The notes under the pieces were generated by a model. That model was not told the DNA's origin. It did no database searches and was given only the letters and a program-made list of their open reading frames with translations. Of a stretch of 64,000 nt of DNA, positions 17,272 through 26,015 are shown one piece after another. The translations under genes were made by a program, and so were the position numbers. The DNA comes from Nostoc sp. UHCC 0702 (GTDB taxonomy: Bacteria > Cyanobacteriota > Cyanobacteriia > Cyanobacteriales > Nostocaceae): assembly GCA_017164015.1 (NCBI GenBank), contig CP071065.1:2136501-2200500 (forward strand). The letters run 5' to 3'. Every line of letters starts with the position of its first letter. Position 1 is the first letter of the stretch.

Positions 17272-18216
17272 ATGAACAACAAGATTAAGCCAGATTGGGC
17301 TGGTGAAACTCTACTCTCCAATTTTGTTAATCTCCTCATCCAGACCAAACCTGTGTATAAGTTGATGAAAAACCAGGCTAGGCAAGTATTGATTAAAACG
17401 GCTGAGAAGAACGGTGTTCCTTGGCGCAAAAACTTTGAGGCTCTCGAAGCATCAGGAGCAAAACAACTGCTGGCTGAAGTTACTAATCCCGACGTTGTTT
17501 ATCCAGACTACTACAAAGTACCCTTTCATGCCTACTCCGAAGGCAACCTCTGCTGGGAAGCTGCTTTTGAAACAGAGTCAGCTACCTATGCGATGGCGTT
17601 GCGGGTCTGGCCTCAAGAAAAACTTACTTGGGAAGCCGCTCATGCAAGGCTTAGAGGTAGCTTTCATCAAGTTCTAGCGACCTATGGCCCTGAGCAGGTA
17701 AGAGATATTTTAGACATTGGTTGCTCGGTAGGTGTTTCTAGCTTGGCACTGCACCGCTACTACCAGCAAAAGCAAGGGTATCCAGTTCGCACTGTTGGTT
17801 TAGATTTGTCACCTTATATGCTCGCTGTTGCTCAAACTAGGGATGTCAATCATGAAATATCCCAGTGGCTCCACGCTAAAGCAGAAGACACAGGACTACC
17901 AGATAATTCTTTTGATTTAGTGACCCTGCAATTTGTGACTCATGAGCTTCCAGACTATGCCAGCAAAGCAATTTTTGCTGAAGCCAAAAGACTGTTGCGA
18001 CCAGGTGGTGTCATAGCATTAGTAGACAACAATCCGCGATCGCAAATCATCCAAAACTTACCCCCCGTTCTCTTCACTTTAATGAAAAGTACGGAACCTT
18101 GGAGCGATAACTATTACACATTCGATATTGAAGCCACATTGCAAGCAGTGGGTTTCACACAAACTATTACAGTTGCCAGCGACCCCCGTCACCGCACCAT
18201 TGTTAGTAGGAGTTAG
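17272..18216 (+). CDS. Class I SAM-dependent methyltransferase
   Basis: 314 residues. Motif I is ILDIGCSVGVSSLALHRYY, with the acidic end of strand 2 in VRTVGLDLSPYMLAVAQ, then DTGLPDNSFDLVTLQFVTHE and the RLLRPGGVIALVDNNPRS segment typical of ubiE/COQ5-like enzymes. The roughly 145-residue N-terminal extension (FHAYSEGNLCWEAAFETESA) is not a methyltransferase part and may recognise the substrate. The substrate is unknown; position next to glycan genes is only suggestive. The last codons and the TAG stop are formed by the start of a TTAGGAG tandem repeat. Confidence 0.85.
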   Translation: MNNKIKPDWAGETLLSNFVNLLIQTKPVYKLMKNQARQVLIKTAEKNGVPWRKNFEALEASGAKQLLAEVTNPDVVYPDYYKVPFHAYSEGNLCWEAAFETESATYAMALRVWPQEKLTWEAAHARLRGSFHQVLATYGPEQVRDILDIGCSVGVSSLALHRYYQQKQGYPVRTVGLDLSPYMLAVAQTRDVNHEISQWLHAKAEDTGLPDNSFDLVTLQFVTHELPDYASKAIFAEAKRLLRPGGVIALVDNNPRSQIIQNLPPVLFTLMKSTEPWSDNYYTFDIEATLQAVGFTQTITVASDPRHRTIVSRS

Positions 18217-18245
18217 GAGTTAGGAGTTAGGAGTTAGGAGTTAGG
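18207..18245. repeat. Heptamer tandem repeat (TAGGAGT)n
   Basis: Five and a half copies of TAGGAGT. The array begins inside the methyltransferase reading frame and supplies its stop codon. Confidence 0.9.
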
Positions 18246-18511
18246 AATGTTGAATTCTTTCTCCTATCTCCCCATATTTTTATGTATCTATAAAATTAGT
18301 AGCAAAAGTTTCCAAATAAATGTATAAATAAAATATTTTTTTAGATATATTATATATCCATATTTTTACATTTATTTCTTCCAGATAACAATTTTTTTAG
18401 CAGAATACATAATAAAAATAAAATAAACTTGCGAGGTAAATCTAATTTAATTAACTTGAGTTTGATGTAGGACAAGTAAGGTAAAAAATAGAAGTTCATC
18501 TAACTTACGTC
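18246..18511. other. AT-rich spacer, nothing recognised
   Basis: Very AT-rich stretch with no open frame of note, between the heptamer array and the MITE. Confidence 0.5.
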
Positions 18512-18741
18512 TTAGAGGATGTTTGAAAAGTCTAATTTATTACTGACCCTAGCGACTAGAAGTCGCGCGCCACATGCAAAGGCTGTCGGGAAACCGCGCT
18601 CTTCGCAGTGGCTTGGCTATACGAGACTTTACCCACCTGTGTGGGTTTGAAACCCTTGTTTAAGCGTTAGTCCGCGTAGGCAAACGAGAGTTAGTGTAGT
18701 AGCGAATTATACTCACTAAAAATTTTTCAAACAACCTCTAA
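18512..18741. mobile_element. MITE with TTAGAGG terminal inverted repeats (copy A, complete)
   Basis: 230 bases. The left end TTAGAGGATGTTTGAAAAG and the right end, read on the other strand, TTAGAGGTTGTTTGAAAAA are inverted repeats. There is no coding capacity. The interior (GACTAGAAGTCGCGCGCCAC, ACCCACCTGTGTGGGT, TAGTCCGCGTAGGC) recurs in the elements at 41663 and 58337. The ends resemble the end of the IS5-type remnant at 31739-32140, which suggests mobilisation by that transposase family. Confidence 0.8.
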
Positions 18742-18810
18742 TGACGGGATATTTGTATAAGCTATTTACCAGTAATTACATTATCTGATTTTGATTGAAT
18801 TATATGATTT

Positions 18811-18870
18811 ACCCTCAGAAATTTCATTAATTTAATTAAGTGAATACCACATTACTGAAATTCTGAGGGT
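18811..18870. repeat. Inverted repeat with ACCCTCAGAA ends
   Basis: ACCCTCAGAAATTTCATTAAT pairs imperfectly with ATTACTGAAATTCTGAGGGT across an AT-rich loop of about 20 bases. Confidence 0.65.
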
Positions 18871-19001
18871 AACAAGGTTTCAATTCAATAAGTCCAAACT
18901 AAACCAATTGTTTATTATTGATAAAAGACTTAATAAGTGGTTGCTAAGTTTCATTTGGTATTAATTTTTATCAATGGATGATTGCTAAACTGATTAAGAA
19001 A

Positions 19002-19053
19002 AACTCAAGTAAATTTCTCAAATAATTATCGCTGTTCAGAGAAATTTGAGTTA
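19002..19053. repeat. Inverted repeat with AACTCAA/TTGAGTT ends
   Basis: AACTCAAGTAAATTTCTC pairs with GAGAAATTTGAGTT (a small bulge at GTA). It lies about 110 bases before the GT39 gene, between the promoter region and the previous hairpin. Confidence 0.6.
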
Positions 19054-19166
19054 ACCTTGGAACTTAGCAATTGTAAGGAACACATGTTGTTACTGGGTGG
19101 CAACATTAGAGATTCACTTTGGTCTCTATGTAATCGAACCAGCAAGTAAAATGATTATCATAGAAT

Positions 19167-20786
19167 ATGCAAGAAGGAAGCTTTATTTGGGGTCATCTAG
19201 AAAAACAGCATCGCGCAGTTGACAAATGGATTGATTTGGTATGGCTAGTAGTGCTGCTGTTGGCAGCAGTGTTACTGTTTAGCATCAATCTGGGGGGATT
19301 ACCGCTCTTAGATTGGGATGAAGGTACTGTGGCACAGGTTGCGCGAGAAATTTGGAGTGCCCCAGGAGGTTCAATGCGTTGGCTTTATCCAACGTTAGGA
19401 GGAGAACCGTATCAAAGCAAACCTCCCCTGATGCATTTGCTAATTGCTTGGACTTATGCTTTGGGAGGCGTGAATGAGTGGACAGTACGCTTACCGGGAG
19501 CAGTTTTAACATCATTTTCCGTACCTTTGCTGTATTGCATTGGTCGAGAGATATTTCGCCAACGTTGGGCAGCGATTTATAGCGCTTTGATTTACCTGAC
19601 AATGTTGCCAGTGGTGCGGCATGGTAGGTTAGCCATATTGGATGGCGCAGTGGCAACTTTTTTGATGGTGATGATGTTGTGCGTGCTGCGATCGCGCCGT
19701 GATTTACGTTATTGTCTCGGTATTGGCATCGGTTGTGGATTGATTTGCCTGACTCAAGGCTTGTTTGGCGTATTCCTAGGTGCGATCGCCATCGTATTTT
19801 TGTTTTGGGATACACCCAGATTGCTGACTAGTTACTATCTCTGGACAGGAATCTTAATTGGCATTTTGCCTGCGGCTTGTTGGTATGGGCTGCAACTGAT
19901 GCACTATGGTTACACTTTTGTGCAAATTGGACTGGTTAATCCCTCCCTCAACCGCATGGCTACATTAGTCCAGAGGAATTCTGAACCACCTTGGTACTAC
20001 GTGATCGAACTTTTCAAGTGGACATGGCCCTGGTTAGTGTTTTTACCACAAACTGCACGATTGGTCTGGGAAAATCGCAATCTTAGCTGGGCAAAACTCC
20101 TACTGGCGTGGTGTTGTGTTTATCTGCTGATTATTTCCTTGATGGGCGCTAAACTTCCCTGGTACATATTCCCGATTTACCCTAGTTTAGCCTTAGCTCT
20201 TGGTGCCCAATTAGCTGAGACGGAAAACTTACCTATACTTTCATCGTATCCCCGTGCTTGGATAGCTGGTTTTTCCATACTTGCCGTGGTGGCTTCCGCT
20301 AATAGCATTTACTTTAGTTGGGGTACTACACCGAAAACTGACTTACAGTTGATTTTTGCCGCCGCAGCTTTAACCATGACTTTGGCAGCTATTTTGGCAG
20401 AACGAGGGGACGGACAATTTCTGAAGATTTTGTTTTGGGGAAGTTACATTTCGCTGCTGCTATTGATGAAATCCAACTACTGGGTTTGGGAATTATGGCA
20501 AGCTTATCCAGTCAAACCAGTGGCGGCTATGATAGCACAGGCAAATCCAGCCGTGAAGAAGATTTACACATCTTTTCCCTATCATCGTCCCTCCCTAGAT
20601 TTTTATAGCGATCGCACCATCATTCCCGCTTCTATCGGTGAACTGCAATATTATTGGCACTACAACGGTCAACCATACTTCTTATTGAATGCATCCGCTT
20701 TCAACGACCTGAAACTCGAATCCATGAAGCTAGTTGGCGAAGCCCAAGGTTGGAAACTGATCACAAAAGAGATTAATCGGCTGTAG
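19167..20786 (+). CDS. GT39/ArnT-like membrane glycosyltransferase
   Basis: 539 residues with about 10-12 membrane segments, beginning with WLVVLLLAAVLLFSINLGGL. The first periplasmic loop carries the acidic LLDWDEGTVAQVAREIW motif, then GGEPYQSKPPLMHLLIAW, both diagnostic of dolichyl/undecaprenyl-phosphate-sugar-dependent enzymes (PMT, ArnT). The C-terminal soluble part ends YFLLNASAFNDLKLESM. It most likely moves a sugar from a polyprenyl phosphate donor onto a lipid or protein at the outer face of the inner membrane. A 950-base gene-free region with repeats lies upstream. The adjacent glycan genes support a role in surface glycan building. Confidence 0.9.
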   Translation: MQEGSFIWGHLEKQHRAVDKWIDLVWLVVLLLAAVLLFSINLGGLPLLDWDEGTVAQVAREIWSAPGGSMRWLYPTLGGEPYQSKPPLMHLLIAWTYALGGVNEWTVRLPGAVLTSFSVPLLYCIGREIFRQRWAAIYSALIYLTMLPVVRHGRLAILDGAVATFLMVMMLCVLRSRRDLRYCLGIGIGCGLICLTQGLFGVFLGAIAIVFLFWDTPRLLTSYYLWTGILIGILPAACWYGLQLMHYGYTFVQIGLVNPSLNRMATLVQRNSEPPWYYVIELFKWTWPWLVFLPQTARLVWENRNLSWAKLLLAWCCVYLLIISLMGAKLPWYIFPIYPSLALALGAQLAETENLPILSSYPRAWIAGFSILAVVASANSIYFSWGTTPKTDLQLIFAAAALTMTLAAILAERGDGQFLKILFWGSYISLLLLMKSNYWVWELWQAYPVKPVAAMIAQANPAVKKIYTSFPYHRPSLDFYSDRTIIPASIGELQYYWHYNGQPYFLLNASAFNDLKLESMKLVGEAQGWKLITKEINRL

Positions 20787-20818
20787 AAAGGGAAGGGGAA
20801 GGAGTGCAATTAACGCCT

Positions 20819-20928
20819 TATACCATTTCACCGGAATCTTGATACATATAGATTTTTTTTCTAGGGACACAGCAATGCTGTGTCCCCATCAACCTATTTG
20901 TATCATTATTGAAGTGAAACGGTATTAC
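20819..20928. mobile_element. MITE-like element with TATACCRTTTCAC terminal repeats and inner hairpin
   Basis: The outer arms TATACCATTTCACCGGAATC and, on the other strand, TAATACCGTTTCACTTCAAT continue into GATACAWATAG on both sides. The centre is a hairpin GGGACACAGCA/TGCTGTGTCCC at 20864-20886. Total about 110 bases, non-coding. Confidence 0.75.
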
Positions 20929-21062
20929 GGCATCAAAGACAGGACTTACGCACAGGTAATTTAGTATTTGTAAAGGATTGCAACTGTAACACTTAGCTTA
21001 ACAACTAAGGGCTTGTATCTCTTTCGTAATATAAGTGATGACATAGATTTCTATCGAATCTG

Positions 21063-22148
21063 ATGATATTACTTAAGCAGCGATTTACACAACTTCATAA
21101 GCAACGTACCAGACTTCACCAAGGTACAATAATTCTGCCTAAACAGCTAAGAGCATTACTCAAACCAAGTATCTTCAGCTCAGTAGCTGTGGTTTTTAGC
21201 TTGGTAGCTCCAGTTTTTACTATCCCCTTAAACTCTAATGCTTCAACGAGCAAAGCACCCATTCAAAATCAACTAAATGCAGCCGATAAAGCGAAAATAC
21301 TCTCGACTTATGCCAGCCTTCCTCTGCGTTTTGATACTAATCAGGGACAGACAAATAGGCAAGTCAACTTTTTGGCGCGGGGTAATGGCTACAGTGTGTT
21401 TTTGACTCCCACCGAGGCCGTGTTAAGTTTGCATCAAACTCTCAAGTCATCAACACAAAGCCGTCAGCCAGCAGTAACACCACAACAGACTGCTAAAATT
21501 CAAACTAGTGTTCTGCGCTTACAGCTAGTCAATTCTAATTCCACTGCAAAAGTCAAAGGTATTGAACAGTTGCCAGGCTTGAGCAACTATTTAATCGGTA
21601 AAGAATCTCAAAATTGGCATAGAGACATTGCCAGCTATGCCAAAGTGCAGTACCAAGCTGTTTACCCTGGAATTGACTTATTGTATTATGGCGACCAAGG
21701 GCAGTTGGAATATGATTTTGTAGTTGCCCCTGGTGGCAATTCAGAAAACATCCGGTTACGAGTTGCGGGTGCTTCTGGGTTAAAAATTGACCAACAAGGC
21801 AATTTGCTGTTGCATACACAACAGGGTGTGATTCGCCAGCACCGACCAATCATTTATCAGACAATAAATGGCAAGAAACAATTCATAGCTGGGGGTTATG
21901 TCCTACTAGGAAAGCAAGAAGTAGGCTTTAAAATAGCAGCCTACGATCAAAAGCAGCCGTTGGTAATCGATCCTGTAGTCAGTTATTCTACTTACCTGGG
22001 TGGCAGTAGCACTGACTACGGCGGTTATGCAGTTGCCTTAGATGAGGCTGGCAATGTCTATGTGACAGGGCGAACTTACTCAACTGATTTTCCAACTAAC
22101 AGCGCTTTTGATGTCTTCAAGCCGCACACTCGTGACTTCCAGTCATGA
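21063..22148 (+). pseudogene. 5' part of an SBBP-repeat (beta-propeller) protein gene, interrupted by an insertion element
   Basis: The genuine sequence runs to about 22120. It encodes a hydrophobic leader (KPSIFSSVAVVFSLVAPVFT), then a conserved N-terminal domain found on SBBP proteins (LPLRFDTNQGQTNRQVNFLA, RGNGYSVFLTPTEAVLSL, YPGIDLLYYGDQGQLEYDF, PLVIDPVVSYSTYLGG), then the first repeat (DEAGNVYVTGRTYSTDFPT). The last residues PHTRDFQS come from the insertion element. The protein is probably exported; these repeats form beta-propeller or fibre-like structures on the outside. With the 23457-24687 segment it makes one gene. As it stands it gives a 361-residue truncated product. Confidence 0.88.
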
Positions 22149-22190
22149 GTTAGGCGCTCTATATTAGGTGATACTTTATGTTAAAATTGA

Positions 22191-23450
22191 ATGATATTCA
22201 GCAAATTCAAGAAATTGTCATCCATCCAAAAAGCATTTAAAGTTACTCTCATACCCACGCATAATCAAGAAGTCTTAATCAACAAGACAATTGGTTGTGC
22301 CAGATATGTGTATAACCGCTTTTTGGCACTAAAACAAGAGTTATATGCTACGGAGCAGAAGACTTTAAACTACAATGCTTGTAGTCAACAGCTAACTCTA
22401 CTCAAAAAGGAGATAGAGTGGTTAAAGGAAGTAGATAAATTTGCTCTGCAAAACTCACTCAAGAATTTAGAGACAGCATACAAAAACTTTTTTGCTGACT
22501 TGAAGAAGTCTAAAAATAAAAAAGGTGTCGGCTTCCCCAAGTTCAAAAAAAAGTATGGTTGCAAGCAGTCTTATAAAACCAATCTTACCAACGGTAATAT
22601 TCAGGTAATCGAGAATCGTTTAAAGCTTCCAAAGTTAGGGTGGGTAAGGTTCCACAAATCCCAAGACATTACTGGGAAGCTTGTCAACGTTACTATTAGT
22701 CGCACTTCATCTGGCAAATATATTGCTAGTATCAATAGCGAAACTGAGATTGAGAAACATCCCCAAGTTAGTCAAAATATTGGGATAGACTTAGGCATAA
22801 AATCTTATCTCGTTACTAGTGATGGGGAAGTTGTAGAAAATCCAAAATATTACAGAACTCAAACTCGTAAGTTAGGCAAGGCACATAAGAAACTATCCCG
22901 CAGTGTAAAAGGTAGTAGTAATCGAGTCAAAGCGAAAATCAAGCTGGCTCGTACCTATGAACGAATTACCAATCTCAGAGATGACTTTCTGCATAAATTG
23001 TCAACTCGTTTAATCAAAGAAAACAGCATTATCTGTATTGAGGATTTACGAGTTGCCAATATGGTCAAAAACCATAAATTAGCCCTGAGTATTTCAGACG
23101 CTAGCTGGTCAAAGTTTGTCGCCATGCTTGAATACAAAGCTCTGTGGCATGACAGAATTGTGCAGAAAGTCGGTACATTTTACCCCTCATCTCAGACTTG
23201 TAATCATTGTGGTTTTGTTAACCCATTGGTTAAAGATTTAAACTTGCGCGAATGGTCTTGCCCTAGTTGCAATAGCTATAATTTGAGGGATAAAAACGCA
23301 GCACTTAACATATTAAGCGAAGGTTTGAGATTATTAACCGCCGTCGGTACGCCGGAGGTTATAAAAAGCGCCTGTGGAGAAATTGTAAGTCCTGAAGTAA
23401 TTCAGGCAGAGTTCGTTGAAGCAGGAATCACGCGACTTTCAGTCGTGTGA
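22191..23450 (+). CDS. tnpB: TnpB, RNA-guided endonuclease of an IS200/IS605-type element
   Basis: 419 residues, full length. The RuvC active site is intact: D200 in [18 protein letters not shown]284 in [20 protein letters not shown] and D367 in [12 protein letters not shown]. The zinc finger is intact: C337/C340 in [10 protein letters not shown] and C357/C360 in [10 protein letters not shown]-terminal [20 protein letters not shown] and [14 protein letters not shown] are family hallmarks. TnpB cuts DNA guided by an RNA made from the right end of the element and helps the element persist. The stop codon lies inside the right-end hairpin. The first 10 residues are uncertain as a start. Confidence 0.95.
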   Translation: MIFSKFKKLSSIQKAFKVTLIPTHNQEVLINKTIGCARYVYNRFLALKQELYATEQKTLNYNACSQQLTLLKKEIEWLKEVDKFALQNSLKNLETAYKNFFADLKKSKNKKGVGFPKFKKKYGCKQSYKTNLTNGNIQVIENRLKLPKLGWVRFHKSQDITGKLVNVTISRTSSGKYIASINSETEIEKHPQVSQNIGIDLGIKSYLVTSDGEVVENPKYYRTQTRKLGKAHKKLSRSVKGSSNRVKAKIKLARTYERITNLRDDFLHKLSTRLIKENSIICIEDLRVANMVKNHKLALSISDASWSKFVAMLEYKALWHDRIVQKVGTFYPSSQTCNHCGFVNPLVKDLNLREWSCPSCNSYNLRDKNAALNILSEGLRLLTAVGTPEVIKSACGEIVSPEVIQAEFVEAGITRLSVV

Positions 23451-23456
23451 GGTTCA
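23300..23456 (+). ncRNA. Candidate omega RNA scaffold of the TnpB element
   Basis: In this family the guide RNA overlaps the 3' part of tnpB and runs to the right end. Here that region holds a GC-rich hairpin (AACCGCCGTCGG with CCGGAGGTT, about 23337-23361) and the terminal hairpin at 23429-23449. The guide would be read from the flank starting at about 23457 (AAACACTTTGAGTGG). The 5' limit given is a guess. Confidence 0.4.
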
Positions 23457-24687
23457 AAACACTTTGAGTGGTTCCAGTGATATTTTTGTCACAAAGTTAA
23501 ATCCGGCTAAATTTGGCGTTGCTTCACTCATCTACTCTACCTATCTGGGAGGCAGCAGTTCTGAAGAAAGCTATCTTGAAATTGCAGTTGACTGCAATGG
23601 TAATGCTTATGTTGGAGGGGCTACCACTTCCAGCAATTTTCCAACCAAAAATGCCTTTGATAGCACTTACAATGGCGGCGTTGATACTTTTGTGACGAAG
23701 TTAAATGCCAAAGGTAATGGTCTGCTTTATTCCACCTACCTAGGGTCTACTGATACTGATGATATTCGGGCGATCGCAGTAGATAAATATGGTAATGCTT
23801 ATGTTACAGGGTTTACCTATTCCACTAACTTCCCCATCAAAAATGCCTTTGATAGCAATTTTGTAGGCAATGCAGAAGCTTTTGTTACGAAGTTAAATCC
23901 AGCTAAATCAGGCAATACTTCCCTTGTCTACTCCTCCTATCTTGGAGGTGACAGCGATGATGTAGGCTACGGGATTGCTGTAGATCAGGCAGGTAATGCT
24001 TATGTTACAGGCTATACCTATTCCACTGACTTCTCCATCAAAAATGCTTTTGATAGCACTTTTGACGGTAATCAAGAGGCTTTTCTCACGAAGGTGAATG
24101 CTACAGGGAATACCATTCTTTATTCTACATATTTGGGAGGTAGTGGCGACGATTTAGGTAGTGGGATTGCAGTAGATGGGGCTGGTAATGTCTATCTGAC
24201 AGGTCAAACTAACTCTAATAATTTCCCAACCAAAAATGCTTTTGATAGCACTGTTGGTGGCTACGATGCTTTTGTCACAAAATTGAACTCAAATGTATCT
24301 GGTACAGCCTCCCTCGTCTACTCTACCTACTTGGGGGGCAGTGACTATGAGCTAGGCTACTCAATTGCAGTGGATAAATCTGGCAATGCTTATGTAGTAG
24401 GGTCTACTGCTTCACAAGACTTCCCAACCAAAAATGCTTTTGATAGCACTTTAGGTAGTAACTCTGATGCCTTTGTAACCAAGCTGAATACCACAGGCCA
24501 AAATCTAATTTACTCTTCCTATCTTGGGGGTGACAGCAGTGATGAAGGCTACGGAATTGCAGTACATCAGGCAGGTAATGCTTATGTTACAGGTATTACT
24601 AGCTCCAGCGATTTTCCAACCCAAAATGCCTTTGATAGCACTTTGGGTGGCGATATTGATGCCTTTGTTACCAAGATCGCTCCTTAA
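23416..24687 (+). pseudogene. 3' part of the interrupted SBBP-repeat protein gene
   Basis: Host-gene sequence starts at about 23457; the preceding 41 bases of open frame belong to the insertion element. It encodes seven to eight SBBP repeats of the form IYSTYLGGSSSEE, IAVDCNGNAYVGGATTSSNF, PTKNAFDS, DTFVTKLN, each about 45-50 residues, and ends VTKIAP. Direct DNA similarity among the repeats is visible. It has no start signal of its own. A TTG at 23416 inside the element could give a 423-residue product without leader, but this is unlikely to be secreted. Confidence 0.88.
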
Positions 24688-24692
24688 CCTAT

Positions 24693-24858
24693 TAATATCA
24701 AGTTCGGCTAATTACTTACGATCTAGTCGGTTTGCTTGGTAATAGGTAATGGGTAATGGGTAATAGGTAATACTCAAAACCAATTACCAATTACCAATTC
24801 CCAATTACCAATTACCGACCTCCACAGATATCATAAGTGTTTAAACGGACATGATATA
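24693..24858. mobile_element. MITE family 2, copy 1
   Basis: Ends: TATCAAGTTCGGCTAATTAC on the left; on the other strand at the right, ATATCATGTCCGTTTAAACAC. The interior is AGATCTAGTC-type unique sequence plus GGTAATG/GGTAATA and CAATTAC heptamer arrays and GACCTCCACAGATATCATAA. Near-identical copies are at 32636-32802 (inverted) and 40206-40363. Confidence 0.85.
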
Positions 24859-24968
24859 ATTTGTGAGTTAATAATCTGCGAAGACACAAGCTGTTCAGGC
24901 ATGGTTCAAATCCAGGTAACATTATAGGAACTGGTTTTCTAAGGAAAAGCGATCGCTCTATTGGAAAC

Positions 24969-25001
24969 AGGATACGGTTTGAGCAATAGAAACCGTATCC
25001 T
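24969..25001. terminator. Strong hairpin between convergent genes
   Basis: AGGATACGGTTT pairs perfectly with AAACCGTATCCT around a nine-base loop. It is placed between the end of the SBBP gene and the end of the minus-strand 25097 gene, so it may stop transcription from both sides, but neither flank has a clear T run. A third GGACACGGTTTC follows at 25017. Confidence 0.45.
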
Positions 25002-25096
25002 ATAGAGGGTAAATAGGACACGGTTTCACAAGAGTATTTTTCGCTATAATTATGATTTCAACCATAGAAAGATATGATTTATAGCAATGTATATAT

Positions 25097-25483
25097 CTAT
25101 GGTGATTCTTTCCCTGATTCTTTAATTTTCTCCGTTCCCAGAAGTGGTTGCTGGTCGTAGCTAGTGCTTTGCTGAGTTACAGCAATCATGCTCAAGAGAA
25201 TAGCACTTCCTACAGCCAAAGCTACCAGAGGACGCTTGAGCAGGATAAAATCGCGTATAATCCTAGCTATAGGACTGCTTTGACGGCGTAGTGCTGAACA
25301 AATCAACATTTGTTTGAGCGTAAACGGATCGCGCACATAATGACCGCTGCGACAGACTACCACTCGTTCCTGGCAATACGGACAACTAAACAAGCCAATG
25401 TAGCTCTTGATTGGTTTTGGTCTAGCATTTCTTTGGCAAATAGGGCAAGTAACATAATGATTATCAAAGGTGTGTATATTCAT
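25097..25483 (-). CDS. Zinc-ribbon protein with a C-terminal membrane anchor, function unknown
   Basis: 128 residues. The N-terminal half has paired cysteines in zinc-ribbon spacing (VTCPICQRNA and LFSCPYCQERVVVCRSGHYV). One membrane segment (RPLVALAVGSAILLSMIAV) lies near residue 90-108, followed by a short polar tail. The ribbon should face the cytoplasm. I do not recognise the family. It is monocistronic, next to a long repeat-rich spacer. Confidence 0.65.
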   Translation of the reverse strand: MNIHTFDNHYVTCPICQRNARPKPIKSYIGLFSCPYCQERVVVCRSGHYVRDPFTLKQMLICSALRRQSSPIARIIRDFILLKRPLVALAVGSAILLSMIAVTQQSTSYDQQPLLGTEKIKESGKESP

Positions 25484-25863
25484 CTAACTCGTCCGCCTAG
25501 TCCATTTATTCGCTCTATAACAATATTTATATTGAACTTTCTAGCAACGCTTAGTAGACTTGCCAGTATGAGATGACACCAGCCATTAATCACACATCTA
25601 ATTATATTTCTACTAAGGATGATTCAATGGTCGCAACACGAGTATAGCTAGATTTAGGTAAGGATGACTCCTGTTTGGTGCTTGCCTGTGGTATCTCCAT
25701 TAAGCCTACAGATATATATGTTTTCTCTCTAGAGAAGAAGTTGGCACTCACTTGCACCTAAAAAGCGATCGCGCTGACACTTACTATTAATTCTCTCCCA
25801 TTTAACTATTTTCCCCACAAAAATTTTAAGCAGCAGCATTTTTTTTACCAAAGCTTTATGAAG
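25484..25863. other. Spacer, nothing recognised
   Basis: No gene or clear signal beyond a possible promoter for the 25483 gene. Small open frames on the plus strand have no start signal. Confidence 0.45.
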
Positions 25864-26001
25864 GCAGGGGGAGATGGGGGGCAGGAGAGCAGGGGAGCAG
25901 GGGAGCAGGGGAGCAGGGGGGCAGGGGGAGCAGGGGGGCAGGGGGAGCAGGGGGGCAGGGGGAGATGAGGGAGATGAGGGAGATGAGGGAGATGAGGGAG
26001 A
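25864..26001. repeat. G-rich tandem arrays (GGGGAGCA, GGGGGGCA, GATGAGGGA)
   Basis: A run of GGGGAGCA and GGGGGAGCAGGGGGGCA units followed by five GATGAGGGA units. Same octamer as at 10991-11097. Plus strand could form G-quadruplexes. Confidence 0.9.
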
Positions 26002-26015
26002 TAATTTTTCACTGT

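Larger units (their letters stand above)
22121..23456 (+). mobile_element. IS200/IS605-type element carrying only tnpB (IS1341-like)
   Basis: 1336 bases; equivalent boundaries 22118-23453 cannot be excluded because the same bases occur on both sides. Subterminal hairpins typical of the family are present at each end: ACTCGTGAC/GTCATGAGT at 22128-22150 and CACGCGAC/GTCGTGTG at 23429-23449. There is no tnpA, no terminal inverted repeat and no target duplication, as expected. The left flank is TTCAA and TTCA also forms the right end. Removing 22121-23456 joins the two parts of the SBBP gene in frame. Confidence 0.88.

Noticed and set aside
24860..24925. tRNA-like T-loop sequence GGTTCAAATCC
   Set aside because: No acceptor stem, D arm or anticodon arm can be formed around it.
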